Source of the DNA: Sphingobium ummariense RL-3
GTDB taxonomy: Bacteria > Pseudomonadota > Alphaproteobacteria > Sphingomonadales > Sphingomonadaceae
Direction: 5' to 3'
DNA length: 64,000 bases
NCBI RefSeq assembly: GCF_000447205.1
Contig: NZ_AUWY01000120.1
Coordinates: forward strand, 124,001-188,000
A program made the translations under genes and the position numbers. Each line of letters starts with the position of its first letter. Position 1 is the first letter of the stretch. The notes under the pieces were generated by a model, which saw nothing but the letters and a program-made list of their open reading frames with translations, had not been told where the DNA came from and made no database searches. Of the stretch, positions 49,052 to 59,040 are shown one piece after another.

Positions 49052-49930
49052 ATGGACGCTCCCTTCGATCCGGCCGACCAGCCGACCGGGATCCTGATGA
49101 CGCTGTCCCCGCTGGTGGGGCGTGTGCTGGCTCCCAATCCATCGCCCTTCACCTATACGGGGACGCAGAGCTATCTGGTCGGCACCGATGACTTGGCGGT
49201 TATCGATCCCGGGCCGGCGGAACCCGCCCATCTCGATGCGCTGACATCCGCCATTGCCGGGCGCAAGGTCGTGGCGATCCTCTGCACCCACACGCATCGC
49301 GACCACAGCCCCGCCGCGCAGCCGCTGGGCGAGGCGACGGGTGCTCCGATCATCGGCTGTGCGCCGCTGACGCTGGATGACGACGGACCGCGTGCAGATG
49401 CAGCGTTCGACGCCTCCTATCGGCCCGACAGGGTACTCGCGGACGGCGAGCGGCTGACGGGAGAGGGATGGACGCTGGAAGCGGTGGCGACGCCCGGCCA
49501 CACATCCAACCATCTGTGCTTCGCCCTGCCGGAGGAAAAGGCCCTGTTCACCGGCGATCATGTGATGGGCTGGTCCACCAGTGTCATTTCGCCGCCCGAT
49601 GGCGACATGACCGCCTATATGCGGTCGATGCAGCGGCTGGCCGACCGCGACGACGCGATCTACTATCCTGCCCATGGCGAGCCGGTCGACAATCCGCAGC
49701 GGCTGGTGCGCGGCATGATGGGCCATCGCAAGCAGCGCGAGGGGCAGATCATCCGCTACCTGACGCGCAACGGCGCCAGCGGGATTCCGGACATGGTGTC
49801 GGAAATGTACCGGGGCATCGACCCACGCCTGCATGGTGCCGCCGGGCGATCGGTCCTGGCGCATCTGATCGACCTGGATCAGCGCGGCATGGCCGGGCCG
49901 CTGGGAGACGGGCGATGGCAGATGCGTTGA
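49052..49930 (+). CDS. MBL-fold metallo-hydrolase (LACTB2-like)
   Basis: A roughly 292-residue metallo-beta-lactamase-fold protein. The zinc motif is CTHTHRDHSPAA, the next ligands are in TPGHTSNHLCF and FTGDHVMGW, and the C-terminal winged domain contains REGQIIRYLTRNGASGIPDMV, as in LACTB2-type ribonucleases. The exact start is uncertain: ATG at 49052 (MDAPFDP) is used, but ATG at 49034 and GTG at 48998 are possible. Its 3' end overlaps the DUF4230 gene by 16 bases. The substrate is unknown. Confidence 0.85.
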   Translation: MDAPFDPADQPTGILMTLSPLVGRVLAPNPSPFTYTGTQSYLVGTDDLAVIDPGPAEPAHLDALTSAIAGRKVVAILCTHTHRDHSPAAQPLGEATGAPIIGCAPLTLDDDGPRADAAFDASYRPDRVLADGERLTGEGWTLEAVATPGHTSNHLCFALPEEKALFTGDHVMGWSTSVISPPDGDMTAYMRSMQRLADRDDAIYYPAHGEPVDNPQRLVRGMMGHRKQREGQIIRYLTRNGASGIPDMVSEMYRGIDPRLHGAAGRSVLAHLIDLDQRGMAGPLGDGRWQMR

Positions 49931-50646
49931 AGCGGCATGGCCTCGCGATTGCGGTCGCGCTCCTGATCCTTGCGGTCGGTGCGGCGATGCTGGTCGGCTG
50001 GCAGCGCTACAATCGCGACTATGTGGTGGCGGTCGAGGAAGACGGATCGGCCGTGACGAAGGTCATCGCCGAGAGGATCGCGGGCACCAGCAGCCTCAAG
50101 GTCTCCGAACTGAGCGGCACGATCCAGAGCACGGCGCAGGACGTGAGGGGCTTCGGCCTGCTGAAGTCCGACCAGGTCGTGAAGATGCCTTTCTCCGTCG
50201 ACTATTTCGTCGAGGTCGGCGCCCTTGGTCCGGACGACCTGGAATGGAATGCGCAGACACGCACCCTGATCGTCAACGCGCCCGATGTGAAGCCGGGCAA
50301 GCCCAATATCGACGAGAGCCGTCGCACGCTGGTCCGCACCAACGGGCTGTTCGTGACGCGGCAGGCGGGCGAGGAACTGAGTCGCCGCACCTCCGCCCAT
50401 GCGCAGGCGCGGGTCGGCGCATCCGCCCGGTCGCCCGAGCGCATGGCGCAGGCGCGCGAATATGGACGCGCCGCGCTTTCGAAGCTGATGCGCGCGCCGC
50501 TGGACGCGATGGGCTATGGCGATGCCCGCGTGCTGGTGACTTTTCCGCTCGAGCGGGAGGGAGCGAACCGGGAGCGGTGGGATGTCACTACCCCGATCAA
50601 CCAGGTGCTGGACGAGCGGGACAAGCGGCAGAAAAACGGGAACTAG
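49915..50646 (+). CDS. DUF4230 domain-containing membrane-anchored protein
   Basis: A 243-residue protein with one N-terminal membrane anchor (about 9-29, [20 protein letters not shown]) and a periplasmic DUF4230 domain: [37 protein letters not shown], then [15 protein letters not shown]. The function is unknown. ATG at 49915 lies inside the end of the MBL gene, and the stop overlaps the convergent rsmA by four bases. Confidence 0.85.
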   Translation: MADALKRHGLAIAVALLILAVGAAMLVGWQRYNRDYVVAVEEDGSAVTKVIAERIAGTSSLKVSELSGTIQSTAQDVRGFGLLKSDQVVKMPFSVDYFVEVGALGPDDLEWNAQTRTLIVNAPDVKPGKPNIDESRRTLVRTNGLFVTRQAGEELSRRTSAHAQARVGASARSPERMAQAREYGRAALSKLMRAPLDAMGYGDARVLVTFPLEREGANRERWDVTTPINQVLDERDKRQKNGN

Positions 50647-51512
50647 GCGCCCGCGCCGGAACGCGATGCCGACTGGCTTCCCAGCGCGCGCGCCACTTCG
50701 ACGAATTCCTCGACGCTGACCGTTTCCGCGCGGCGCTGGGGGTCTATGCCCACCGTCTCCAGCGCGTCGAGCGCGCCGGGTAGGCCCTTGAGGCTCTGGC
50801 GGAGCATCTTGCGGCGCTGGCCGAAAGCTGCGGCGGTGAGCCGTTCGAGATGCTTGAGTTCGACGCCCTCGGGTGCCGGCTTCGGCGTGATGTGGACCAC
50901 CGCCGACATGACCTTGGGCGGCGGGGTGAAGGCGCTGCGGTGGACCTTCATCGCGATGCGCGCGTCGCCGCGCCATTGGGCGAGGACGGCGAGGCGGCCA
51001 TAATGGTCGCCGCCGGGCCGGGCGACGATGCGTTCGGCCACCTCCATCTGGAACATCAGCGTGAGGCTGGACCACCAGGGAAGCGGATTCCAGTCGGCCG
51101 AGAGCCAGCCGATCAGCAGCGCCGTACCCACATTATAGGGAAGATTGGCGATGATATGCGCGCCCTCGCCGGCCTCCGTGCGCGCATCCACCTGCATGGC
51201 GTCGCCGGACAGGACACGGAGCTGGCCGGGAAACGCCTCTGCCAGTTCGGCCAGCGCCGGAAGGCAGCGCTCGTCGCGCTCGACCGCGACGAGACGGGCC
51301 CCGGCGCGCAGGATCGCGCGGGTGAGACCGCCCGGACCCGGGCCGACCTCGAAGGCGGGCCTGTCGCGAAGGTCGCCGGGGATGGCCGCGATGCGGTCCA
51401 GCAATTGTTCGTCCAGCAGGAAATTCTGGCCCAGCGCCTTGCTGGCCTGAAGGCCGTGCGCGGCGATGACCTCGCGGAGCGGGGGAAGAGACGGGCGGAC
51501 GGGGCTGGTCAT
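50643..51512 (-). CDS. rsmA: 16S rRNA (adenine(1518)-N6/adenine(1519)-N6)-dimethyltransferase
   Basis: A 289-residue KsgA/RsmA methyltransferase. It has [21 protein letters not shown] at the start, the SAM loop [15 protein letters not shown], and the catalytic NLPYNV motif. It makes the two dimethyladenosines at the 3' end of 16S rRNA. It is last in the conserved lptD-surA-pdxA-rsmA run and follows pdxA by 27 bases. Confidence 0.96.
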   Translation of the reverse strand: MTSPVRPSLPPLREVIAAHGLQASKALGQNFLLDEQLLDRIAAIPGDLRDRPAFEVGPGPGGLTRAILRAGARLVAVERDERCLPALAELAEAFPGQLRVLSGDAMQVDARTEAGEGAHIIANLPYNVGTALLIGWLSADWNPLPWWSSLTLMFQMEVAERIVARPGGDHYGRLAVLAQWRGDARIAMKVHRSAFTPPPKVMSAVVHITPKPAPEGVELKHLERLTAAAFGQRRKMLRQSLKGLPGALDALETVGIDPQRRAETVSVEEFVEVARALGSQSASRSGAGA

Positions 51513-51539
51513 GATTGGCGCGGCCTGATCACATCTGCC

Positions 51540-52565
51540 TCAGCCGGCATAGGCGAGACGGGATCGGGCGGCTTCGGCCGCCATCTTGAGCGCGGCCACC
51601 ATCGCGCCGGGATTGGCGCTGTCCGTGCCGGCGATGCCGAAGGCGGTGCCATGGTCGGGCGACGTGCGCACGATCGGCAGGCCCAGCGTGATGTTGACGC
51701 CCTCGTCGAAGTTCAGCGTCTTGATCGGGATCAACGCCTGATCGTGGTACATGCAGAGCGCCGCGTCATAGGTCTGGCGCGCGCGCGCGTGGAACAACGT
51801 GTCGGCGGCGAGCGGGCCGACGATGTCCATGTCCTCTTCCCGCAGGGACTCCACGGCGGGACGGATGACCTCTATCTCCTCGCGGCCGAGCGCGCCGCCT
51901 TCGCCCGCATGGGGGTTCAGCCCCGCGACGACGAGGCGGGGGCGGGCAATACCGAAATTGCGCTGCAGCCCCTTCACCGTGGTGAGCGCGCGGGCGCGGA
52001 TCAGATCGACGGTGAGGGCAGCGGGCACCTCCGCAAGCGGGATGTGGATGGTGACCGGCACGACCTTGAGCGAGGGGCCGGCGAGCATCATCACGGCGTT
52101 TTGCGGGGAAACGCCGCAGCGTTCGGCGACGAATTCGGTCTGGCCGGGATGGGTGAAGCCGACGCCGTAGAGCTGTTCCTTGCCGACGGGCGCCGTGACC
52201 AAGCCTGCCGCCGATCCGGCGCGGGCCAGGCCGACCGCCACCTCCAGCGCCTGGAAGGCGGTGCGGGCGCCATCGGTGCTGGGGACGCCGGGCACGACCT
52301 CCCCCGCATCGGCGACCTTCAGGCAGGGCAGGGCGTGGGGGAAGGCGGCCGCGGCCTGTGTCGGGGTTTCGATAACGGCGACCGGTCCGGACCAGACGGC
52401 GCGCAGCGATGCGGGATCGCCGATCGCGAAGAAGGGGGGTAGTCCCCACGCTTCGCGCATGACCCAGGATTTCGCGACGATCTCCGGCCCGATGCCAGCC
52501 GGATCGCCCAGTGTCACCGCGAAGGGGACGGAATGGGGGGCGTCAGTTATAATCGATGACCGCAT
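51540..52565 (-). CDS. pdxA: 4-hydroxythreonine-4-phosphate dehydrogenase
   Basis: A 341-residue enzyme of vitamin B6 (PLP) synthesis. It starts FAVTLGDPAGIGPEIVAKSW and has TAPVGKEQLYGVGFTHPGQTEF and the metal-binding MYHDQALIPIK segment near the end. ATG at 52565 overlaps the surA stop by 23 bases, which is longer than usual; the earliest conserved part begins only around FAVTLG, so the first 12-15 residues may be poorly conserved. It is co-transcribed with surA and rsmA. Confidence 0.94.
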   Translation of the reverse strand: MRSSIITDAPHSVPFAVTLGDPAGIGPEIVAKSWVMREAWGLPPFFAIGDPASLRAVWSGPVAVIETPTQAAAAFPHALPCLKVADAGEVVPGVPSTDGARTAFQALEVAVGLARAGSAAGLVTAPVGKEQLYGVGFTHPGQTEFVAERCGVSPQNAVMMLAGPSLKVVPVTIHIPLAEVPAALTVDLIRARALTTVKGLQRNFGIARPRLVVAGLNPHAGEGGALGREEIEVIRPAVESLREEDMDIVGPLAADTLFHARARQTYDAALCMYHDQALIPIKTLNFDEGVNITLGLPIVRTSPDHGTAFGIAGTDSANPGAMVAALKMAAEAARSRLAYAG

Positions 52566-53928
52566 CGCGCCGCAGGTCGCGCAGGTAGATGCGCGCACGC
52601 TTGTTGACCCGCTCCTCCTCCATCTGCGCCATGATCTGTTCCGAACTGGGGGCGTTGGCGTCGGGCGCCTGGTCGCGGCCGCACACGACGAGCACGCGCA
52701 CGCCGTCGGTGATCGAGCCGAAGGGCGGGGTCGCCTCGCCGACCTGGAGGTTGAGCAGGATGTCCTGAAGCTGCGGCGGCAGGTCGCGCAGCTTCACATT
52801 GTCGTTGTCGACGACATCCGCGCCGATGCGGCCGCCGACCTCGTTCGCCTGGCCGCAGCCCTTGATCTCCTTGATCGCGGCGGCGAAGGCGGCGGCCTTC
52901 TGGCTCGCCTGCTCCTTGGTGGTGCCGGTCGGAAAATTGACGGAAAGCTGCTTCAGGCTGAGCAGCGCATCGCGCGGATCGGCGGTCAGCACCTTGCGCT
53001 TGTCCATGACGTAGATCAGCGAAACGCCGCCCGCGACCGGGATCGGCCCTGCGATCTGGCCGACCTGCATCTCCGCGGCCGCCTGCGCCAGTTCCTCCGG
53101 AAGCTGGGCGGGGCGGACCCAGCCAAGGTCGCCGCCGACCGCAGCGGTCGATGCCTCGGAGAACTGCCGGGCATAGGCCTGGAAGCTGCCGCCCTGCTTG
53201 ATCTGTTCGATGATGTTCCGCGCATTGGCGGTGATCTGGTCCATATTCTCCGGCGTGGCCGATAGGTAGATCTCGCCGATGCGATATTCGTCGCTGCCCT
53301 TCGCCGCGTTGAGGCGGTCGACCACCGACTTCACCTCTTCTTCCGACACGTTGACGAAAGGCTGAATGTTGCGGCGGAGCAGGCGGCTCCAGGCGAGCTC
53401 GCCTTCGATCTGGCGCTTGATGCTGGCGGGCGAGCTGCCCTGCGTGCGCAAATACTGGTCGAACTGGGTGGGCGACTGGCGGAAATTGGCCGCCACGCGC
53501 TCATAGCTCTGGTTGATTTCCGCCGGGTCGATCTTGATGTCGTTGGCGGCGGCTTCCTGGATCTGGAGCGTTTCATCGATCAGGTTGCGCAGCACCTGCA
53601 CGCGCAGCCGCTCCTTCTCCTCGTCCGACACCTTGCCGCCATTTGCGGTGATGATGAGGGCCAGGCGCTGGTCGACGTCCGTGCCGGTGATGATGCGGCC
53701 GTTCACGATCGCGGTCGCCTTGCGGACGTTGGGATCGCTCTTGCCGAAGATGGTGAGATCACCCGGCAGGTTGAGCTGCTGCGTCTGCACGCCGCCGTCG
53801 TCGTCCACGGTCTGCGCCGCCACGCCGTCCAGCGCCGTTCCGGCGATCAGTGAAGCAAGGAGCACGGTGCGCAGGCCCCGGCGGACGGACGTGCCAAGCG
53901 AGGGGAACACGGAAACGACAGGCTGCAT
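52543..53928 (-). CDS. surA: Peptidyl-prolyl isomerase/chaperone SurA
   Basis: A 461-residue periplasmic chaperone for outer-membrane proteins. A signal peptide ends near GVAAQ; an N-terminal SurA domain (about 65-190, KATAIVNGRIITGTDVDQRLALI) is followed by parvulin-type PPIase domains (about 205-310 and 320-420) with EYRIGEIYLSATPENMDQI and GGDLGWVRPAQLPEEL. ATG at 53928 is chosen over a TTG nine bases upstream. It directly follows lptD, one of its best known clients. Confidence 0.95.
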   Translation of the reverse strand: MQPVVSVFPSLGTSVRRGLRTVLLASLIAGTALDGVAAQTVDDDGGVQTQQLNLPGDLTIFGKSDPNVRKATAIVNGRIITGTDVDQRLALIITANGGKVSDEEKERLRVQVLRNLIDETLQIQEAAANDIKIDPAEINQSYERVAANFRQSPTQFDQYLRTQGSSPASIKRQIEGELAWSRLLRRNIQPFVNVSEEEVKSVVDRLNAAKGSDEYRIGEIYLSATPENMDQITANARNIIEQIKQGGSFQAYARQFSEASTAAVGGDLGWVRPAQLPEELAQAAAEMQVGQIAGPIPVAGGVSLIYVMDKRKVLTADPRDALLSLKQLSVNFPTGTTKEQASQKAAAFAAAIKEIKGCGQANEVGGRIGADVVDNDNVKLRDLPPQLQDILLNLQVGEATPPFGSITDGVRVLVVCGRDQAPDANAPSSEQIMAQMEEERVNKRARIYLRDLRRDAVIDYN

Positions 53929-54015
53929 CGTCGACAAAACTCTCCAATACGAACCGGCGGGTGATGCGCCGATCCGCCTTAACCGGCCCTGAGCGGCGGA
54001 AGGGGACGCTGTTCC

Positions 54016-56292
54016 TTATATGCCAAGATTGCGAAAAGCGAGTCGTAGCTGGAAGCTGTTACCCTTTCGCGCGTCGCCGTTGGTCAGATAGTCGCGACGC
54101 CAGGTGAGGCCGATCGTCAGGCAGTCGTCCTCATAGGCGACGCCCAGGCGGTGGCGCACTGGTTCATAGCCGTCCGAGACGGAGACCGGATCCTCCTGCG
54201 CGTCGGTCAGGTCGATGACGGTCGAGCCGAAAACGGACCAGAAGCGGGCGAACTGGACACGGCCGCCGAGCCGCAGCTCCTCGCGATCCTGCAGGTCCTC
54301 CAGGCCGGCTCCGGCGTCGCGGTTCAGGCGCAGATAGCCGACCATTGCATAGGTCTTGCGGCTCCCCACGGTCGCATCGATCTCGTTGCGGCGGACGGCC
54401 AGGCTGTCCTTGTCCACCCGGAAACGGTGGGTGAAGCCAACGAAATCCTTGTAGCGGATGGTGGTGCGGCCGACGATGTCGGACAGACGACCGGTTAGAC
54501 CGGTCCCCTCGGGCAGGATGCTCGGCCGCGTGTCGAGCCGGTAGCTCTGGCCGATATTGCTGTCGAGCGAGAAGTCGGACAGCGTGAGGTTGTATTCGAG
54601 GCCATAGGTTACGCGGGAACTGTCCTCGAACCGGTCGTAGCCCGAAAAGCGGTTGAGCGCGAAAAGGTTGCTGTCTTCCAGGTCGACCGCGCGCGCATCC
54701 TCATTGGGGAGCGACAGGTTGGCGAGCTTCGGCGCGCCCACGATCTGGATGCGCGGCGTGATGCGCTGGACGCCGCCGAACGCCTCGCCCATGAAGGGCC
54801 AGCGCAGGTCGATCGCCGCCGCCGCGATGCCGCGCGCCTGCCAGCCGCGCTGCCCGCGATAGCTGAGCGTGTCGGTCAGTTCATTGTCGCCGCTGTGATA
54901 GACATCTCCGCGCAGATAGGTGGTGAAGGTCACCTCCTGGCCCAGCCCCGTCAGCTTGCGCAGGTTCCATTCGAACGCGGCGAAGGCGCGTTGGGTATCC
55001 TGCCCGGCGGTGCGGGTAATCGCGAGGCTGTTCGCCTGAAACTGTACGCGGCCGCCGAGCAGGGGATCGGTCATGCGCAGGCGATAGTCGATCACGGGCA
55101 GCGCAATCGGCGTCTGGCCCTGCGAATCGCCCTGCCGCAGGGTCTGGACCGCCCAGCCGGCAAGCGAGAAATAGCTGTTCTCGCCGATCCGCTGCGTGCC
55201 CAGGGTGGACCGGAGGCGATCGTCGCGGCTGATGTCGTAGCGGCGCAGGAAGGTGCGGTCGCTCGTCACCCGGACCGACCCGTTGACGCTCCATTCCGGC
55301 GTCAGCTGCAATCCGCCGCTGGCGTCAACATAGCCGCGGAAATCCTTCTGCGATTCGGCCGGCAGCGTAGAGCCCGGCGACGTCTCGCCGATGCCGACGC
55401 GGCGCCCGTGCGTGACATAGCCGGTGATCTGATAGGCGCCCCGGTCCAGAAGGTGTCGGAAGTTGGTTTCCAGCATCGGCAGCGTGTCGGAATAGACATG
55501 CGGCGTGATGGTGAGGTCGCGATTGGGGGCAAGCTTGAAATAATAGGGCAGCGCGACCTCGAACCCGTTGACCCGGTCGTAGCGCAGGTTGGGCATCAGC
55601 AGGCCGCTGCCGCCATTGTCGCCCACAGGATGCGACAGGCCGGGCAGCGGGATCAGCGGCAGGCCGAACAGTTCGATATTCGCGCGGGTATAGGTGACCC
55701 GCTCGCGCGTGGGGTCGTAGATGACCTTCACCGCATTGATCTGCCAGGTCGGCTCTTTCGGGCAACCGTCGCTATCCTCGACCGCGCAGCCGGTATAGGC
55801 GGCATGGTGCAGCGTATAGACCCCGTTGACGCGCTCGCCCTTTACCGAGGCAAGGCGGCCGCCGGACTGGAGCACCAGCAGCATGTTGTCGACCGCACCG
55901 TCCTTCAGCGTGTCGGTGACGTCGAAGCGGTCGCCATAGGCCGTGTTGCCGTCCGGATCGGTGACGGACACATTGCCCTGCGCCTCCACCTTCCCGTTGT
56001 TGCGATTCCACACGACATTGTCGGCGCGCAGGCGGTTGCCCTGGCGCAGCAGCTGGACGTTGCCGCTGGCGGTCACGATCTCCGTATTGCTGTCATATTC
56101 CAGCTTGTCGGCGGCAAAGCCGATCTCGTCGTCATTGTCCGGGACCGGTGCGTCGGGCGGGGCGACCGTGATCTGCGGCTCGTTCAGCACAGGTTCGGGC
56201 GCCTGCTGCGCGTGGGCGGCGACCAGGTACAGATTGGCTGCGCCCGCGAACAGGAAGCATTTCAGGGGCAAGGAAAGACAGGTCTTCGGCAA
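54016..56292 (-). CDS. lptD: LPS-assembly protein LptD
   Basis: A 758-residue outer-membrane protein that inserts lipopolysaccharide into the outer leaflet. After a signal (about residues 1-28, ending AHAQQ) come an OstA/LptA-like jelly-roll (about 55-170, FAADKLEYDSNTEIVTASGNVQLLRQGNRLRADNVVW) and a large 26-strand barrel. The cysteine pattern is reduced: CAVEDSDGCP (about 170-180) and CLTIGLTW near the C-terminus are the visible cysteines for the disulfide. The start is TTG at 56292 with a GAGG ribosome-binding site. It is divergent from pepA. Confidence 0.95.
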   Translation of the reverse strand: MPKTCLSLPLKCFLFAGAANLYLVAAHAQQAPEPVLNEPQITVAPPDAPVPDNDDEIGFAADKLEYDSNTEIVTASGNVQLLRQGNRLRADNVVWNRNNGKVEAQGNVSVTDPDGNTAYGDRFDVTDTLKDGAVDNMLLVLQSGGRLASVKGERVNGVYTLHHAAYTGCAVEDSDGCPKEPTWQINAVKVIYDPTRERVTYTRANIELFGLPLIPLPGLSHPVGDNGGSGLLMPNLRYDRVNGFEVALPYYFKLAPNRDLTITPHVYSDTLPMLETNFRHLLDRGAYQITGYVTHGRRVGIGETSPGSTLPAESQKDFRGYVDASGGLQLTPEWSVNGSVRVTSDRTFLRRYDISRDDRLRSTLGTQRIGENSYFSLAGWAVQTLRQGDSQGQTPIALPVIDYRLRMTDPLLGGRVQFQANSLAITRTAGQDTQRAFAAFEWNLRKLTGLGQEVTFTTYLRGDVYHSGDNELTDTLSYRGQRGWQARGIAAAAIDLRWPFMGEAFGGVQRITPRIQIVGAPKLANLSLPNEDARAVDLEDSNLFALNRFSGYDRFEDSSRVTYGLEYNLTLSDFSLDSNIGQSYRLDTRPSILPEGTGLTGRLSDIVGRTTIRYKDFVGFTHRFRVDKDSLAVRRNEIDATVGSRKTYAMVGYLRLNRDAGAGLEDLQDREELRLGGRVQFARFWSVFGSTVIDLTDAQEDPVSVSDGYEPVRHRLGVAYEDDCLTIGLTWRRDYLTNGDARKGNSFQLRLAFRNLGI

Positions 56293-56469
56293 GGGGTGGG
56301 CCTCTTTGGGGGCGCTTTCTTGGTCCGCCTATCGCATTGCTTGCGGCGCGCCGCAATCTTTCGCGGCGCGACACTGCGTGGAAATCGGTCGAACGCCTTT
56401 GCCAGACGGGGAAAGCCGCACTATCTGCCTAGCATCACCACCCACCAGCCGAAGAGAAAAGGCCCCTTG

Positions 56470-57915
56470 ATGGAAATCGCGTTCAACCCGGTCCGCCCCG
56501 ATGCCGACACCCTGGTCTTTGCCCTGCCCAAGGGCAGCGTCGATGCGCTGCCGGTGGCTGCGGCCGCTACGCTGGCGGCCGGCGCCGCGGCGAACCGCTT
56601 CGCGGGAGATGCGGGAACGAGCTTCGAAAGCTTCGTGGAGGAGGGTGGAAAGGTTGTCCGCGTGCTGCTGATCGGCACGGGAAGCGGCGGCGAGAGCGAC
56701 TACGAACGCGCCGGCGCGGCACTGACAGCGAAGCTGCTGACGAGCGGCGCCGCTCATGCCGCGGTCGAATTCCCCGGTGGCGCGAGCGGCGAGGATGCCG
56801 CCCGGCTGGCGCTGGGCGCTCTGCTGCGCGGCTGGCGGATCGACACCTATCGCACGCGCCAGCCGGAAAAGGCGAAGCCGACGCTAGCGAAGATCACGAT
56901 CGTGTCGGCGGACGGCGCCGACCTCTGGGAGCGGCAGTCGGCGGTGGCGGGGGGCGTCGCGTTCACCCGCGAGCTGGTGTCCGAGCCGGCAAACATCCTC
57001 TATCCCGAAAGCTTCGTCGAGCGCTGCCGCCCGCTGGAGGAGCTGGGCATTCGGATCACCGTGCTGGACAAGGCGGCGATGGCGGAGCTGGGAATGGGTG
57101 CTCTGCTGGGCGTCGCGCAGGGATCGGCGCGCGAGCCGCGCCTGATCGCGATGGAATGGGACGGCACCGGCGGTGCGCAGGACAAGCCCGTGGTCTTCGT
57201 CGGCAAGGGCGTGACTTTCGACACCGGCGGCATTTCGCTGAAGCCCGGCCCCGGCATGGAGGACATGAAGTGGGACATGGGCGGCGCGGGCGCGGTCGCC
57301 GGCGCGATGAAGGCCCTGGCGCTGCGCAAGGCGAAGGCGCGGGTCGTCGGCATCTGCGGTTTGGTCGAGAACATGCCCGACGGTAATGCCCAGCGTCCCG
57401 GCGATATCGTGACGTCGATGTCCGGCCAGACGATCGAGGTGCTGAACACCGACGCCGAAGGGCGGCTGGTGCTGTGCGATGCGATCACCTGGGCGCAGAA
57501 GACCTACGCGCCGGAGATCATCGTCGACCTCGCGACCCTGACCGGCGCGATGATCGTTTCGCTGGGCAATGAATATGCCGGGATCTTCTCCAACGACGAC
57601 GGACTGGCGGACGATCTGATCGCGGCGGGCAAGGCGGCGGGCGATCCGCTGTGGCGCTTCCCGCTGTCCGACGCCTACAACAAGCTGATCGACAGCCCGA
57701 TCGCTGACATGAAGAATATCGGGCCGCGCTTCGCCGGGTCGATCACCGCGGCGCAGTTCATCAAGCGCTTCGTCGACGACGGCGTCAAATGGGCGCATCT
57801 CGACATCGCCGGCATGGTGTGGGCGGACAAGCCTGGCGCTACGTGGGACAAGGGCGCGACCGGCTATGGCGTGCGGCTGCTCGACCGCTTCATCGCCGAC
57901 AAGTTCGAGGTCTGA
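56470..57915 (+). CDS. pepA: Leucyl aminopeptidase (M17)
   Basis: A 481-residue cytosol aminopeptidase with the M17 signature NTDAEGRLVL and the metal ligands in VVFVGKGVTFDTGGISLKPG (Lys and Asp) and DMGGAGAVAGAM. It removes N-terminal residues from peptides and in some bacteria binds DNA at recombination sites. ATG at 56470 is the natural start; a much longer in-frame opening upstream is antisense to lptD. Its stop overlaps the holC start. Confidence 0.95.
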   Translation: MEIAFNPVRPDADTLVFALPKGSVDALPVAAAATLAAGAAANRFAGDAGTSFESFVEEGGKVVRVLLIGTGSGGESDYERAGAALTAKLLTSGAAHAAVEFPGGASGEDAARLALGALLRGWRIDTYRTRQPEKAKPTLAKITIVSADGADLWERQSAVAGGVAFTRELVSEPANILYPESFVERCRPLEELGIRITVLDKAAMAELGMGALLGVAQGSAREPRLIAMEWDGTGGAQDKPVVFVGKGVTFDTGGISLKPGPGMEDMKWDMGGAGAVAGAMKALALRKAKARVVGICGLVENMPDGNAQRPGDIVTSMSGQTIEVLNTDAEGRLVLCDAITWAQKTYAPEIIVDLATLTGAMIVSLGNEYAGIFSNDDGLADDLIAAGKAAGDPLWRFPLSDAYNKLIDSPIADMKNIGPRFAGSITAAQFIKRFVDDGVKWAHLDIAGMVWADKPGATWDKGATGYGVRLLDRFIADKFEV

Positions 57916-58352
57916 TGCAGGTCGACTTCTACCAGCTGAGCCGCGATCCGGTCGACCAGGTGCTGCCCGCCATCGCGGCGCGCATCCTGGGGATGGGGGA
58001 ACGGCTGCTGGTGGTGGCCGACGATCCGGAGCAGCTGGAGCGAATCTCCGCGGGGCTGTGGGCCGGGCCGCCCGAAAGCTTCCTTGCGCATGGCCGCGCG
58101 GGAGAGGGGCGGGATGCGGTGCAGCCCGTGCTGCTGGCGCGCGACTGCTCGGCGGTGAACGGGGCGCGGCACATCGCCCTGGTGGACGGACTCTGGCGCG
58201 AGGAGGCACTGGGATTCGAGCGGGCCTTCTATTTCTTCGATGCCGTGACGATCGAGGGCGCTAGGGCGAGCTGGCGGGCGCTGGCGAAGCGGGAAGGCGT
58301 CACTCCCCGCTTCTGGCGGCAGGAAGGGCGCAAATGGGTGCAAGGCCCCTGA
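57915..58352 (+). CDS. holC: DNA polymerase III subunit chi
   Basis: A 145-residue clamp-loader accessory protein. The family shows in VDFYQLSRDPVDQVLPAIAARILGMGERLLVVADDPEQLERI and the C-terminal YFFDAVTIEGARASWRALAKREGVTPRFWRQ. Chi links the clamp loader to single-strand binding protein. The start overlaps the pepA stop by one base; the pepA-holC pair is conserved from enterics to alphaproteobacteria. Confidence 0.93.
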   Translation: MQVDFYQLSRDPVDQVLPAIAARILGMGERLLVVADDPEQLERISAGLWAGPPESFLAHGRAGEGRDAVQPVLLARDCSAVNGARHIALVDGLWREEALGFERAFYFFDAVTIEGARASWRALAKREGVTPRFWRQEGRKWVQGP

Positions 58353-58445
58353 GCCACGGCACGGTTAACGGCTCTTGCGGTGCAGAACTGGCCAGTCTAA
58401 AGGGCGCGCCATCTTATCCCCAACAATTCGGAGTTCATGAGGGCC

Positions 58446-58868
58446 ATGGCCGTCACTCGCACCTTCTCGATCATCAAGCCCGACGCGACCCGTCGCAACC
58501 TGACCGGCGCGGTCACCAAGAAGCTGGAGGAGGCGGGCCTGCGCGTCGTCGCGTCCAAGCGTATCCGCATGACCCGCGAGCAGGCTGAAGGCTTCTACGC
58601 GGTGCACAAGGAGCGTCCCTTCTTCGCTGACCTGGTCGCCTTCATGATTTCCGGCCCGGTGGTCGTGCAGGTGCTGGAAGGCGAGGAGGCCGTGAAGCGC
58701 AACCGCGACATCATGGGCGCCACCAACCCCGCGAACGCCGACGAGGGCACGATCCGCAAGGAATATGCCGAATCGATCGAGGCCAATTCGGTCCATGGCT
58801 CGGACAGCGACGAGAACGCCGCGATCGAGATCGCCTATTTCTTCAAGCCGGAAGAGATCGTCGGCTGA
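58446..58868 (+). CDS. ndk: Nucleoside diphosphate kinase
   Basis: A 140-residue kinase that equalises nucleoside triphosphate pools. [18 protein letters not shown] opens the protein, and the phosphorylated histidine is in SVHGSDS near residue 117. All catalytic parts are present. ATG at 58446 is chosen over one three codons earlier because MAVTRTFSI is the usual start. A strong terminator follows. Confidence 0.97.
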   Translation: MAVTRTFSIIKPDATRRNLTGAVTKKLEEAGLRVVASKRIRMTREQAEGFYAVHKERPFFADLVAFMISGPVVVQVLEGEEAVKRNRDIMGATNPANADEGTIRKEYAESIEANSVHGSDSDENAAIEIAYFFKPEEIVG

Positions 58869-58903
58869 GCTGATTTCCTGCCGAGGCAGGGATGATACGG
58901 ATG

Positions 58904-58934
58904 ACCCGGTTCTCTGCGGAGAGCCGGGTTTTTC
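58904..58934 (+). terminator. Rho-independent terminator after ndk
   Basis: An 11-base stem, ACCCGGTTCTC (58904-58914) with GAGAGCCGGGT (58919-58929), around a TGCG loop and followed by five T residues (58929-58933). It ends the pepA-holC-ndk transcript. Confidence 0.9.
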
Positions 58935-58973
58935 GTGTTCGAGGTCGGTATGGCGGGGTTTCGGCCATTCCTC

Positions 58974-58998
58974 GTCATCCCGGCGAAAACCGGGATCC
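58974..58998. repeat. Diverged REP-like palindrome
   Basis: GTCATCCCGG-CGAAAA-CCGGGATCC, a stem of the same family as those at 4711-4734 and 39989-40064 but with GG/CC in place of AGC/GCT. It lies between the ndk terminator and the convergent exo/endonuclease gene. Confidence 0.6.
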
Positions 58999-59040
58999 GC
59001 TTTCTTTTCTTTGTTCGGGTGGAGCCGGAAGGGGCGGCGC

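Noticed and set aside
54895-57915. A 3-kb open frame on the plus strand running from inside lptD into pepA
   Set aside because: Only the part from 56470 is a gene (pepA). The upstream part is antisense to lptD, has no ribosome-binding site, and is a by-product of high GC content.
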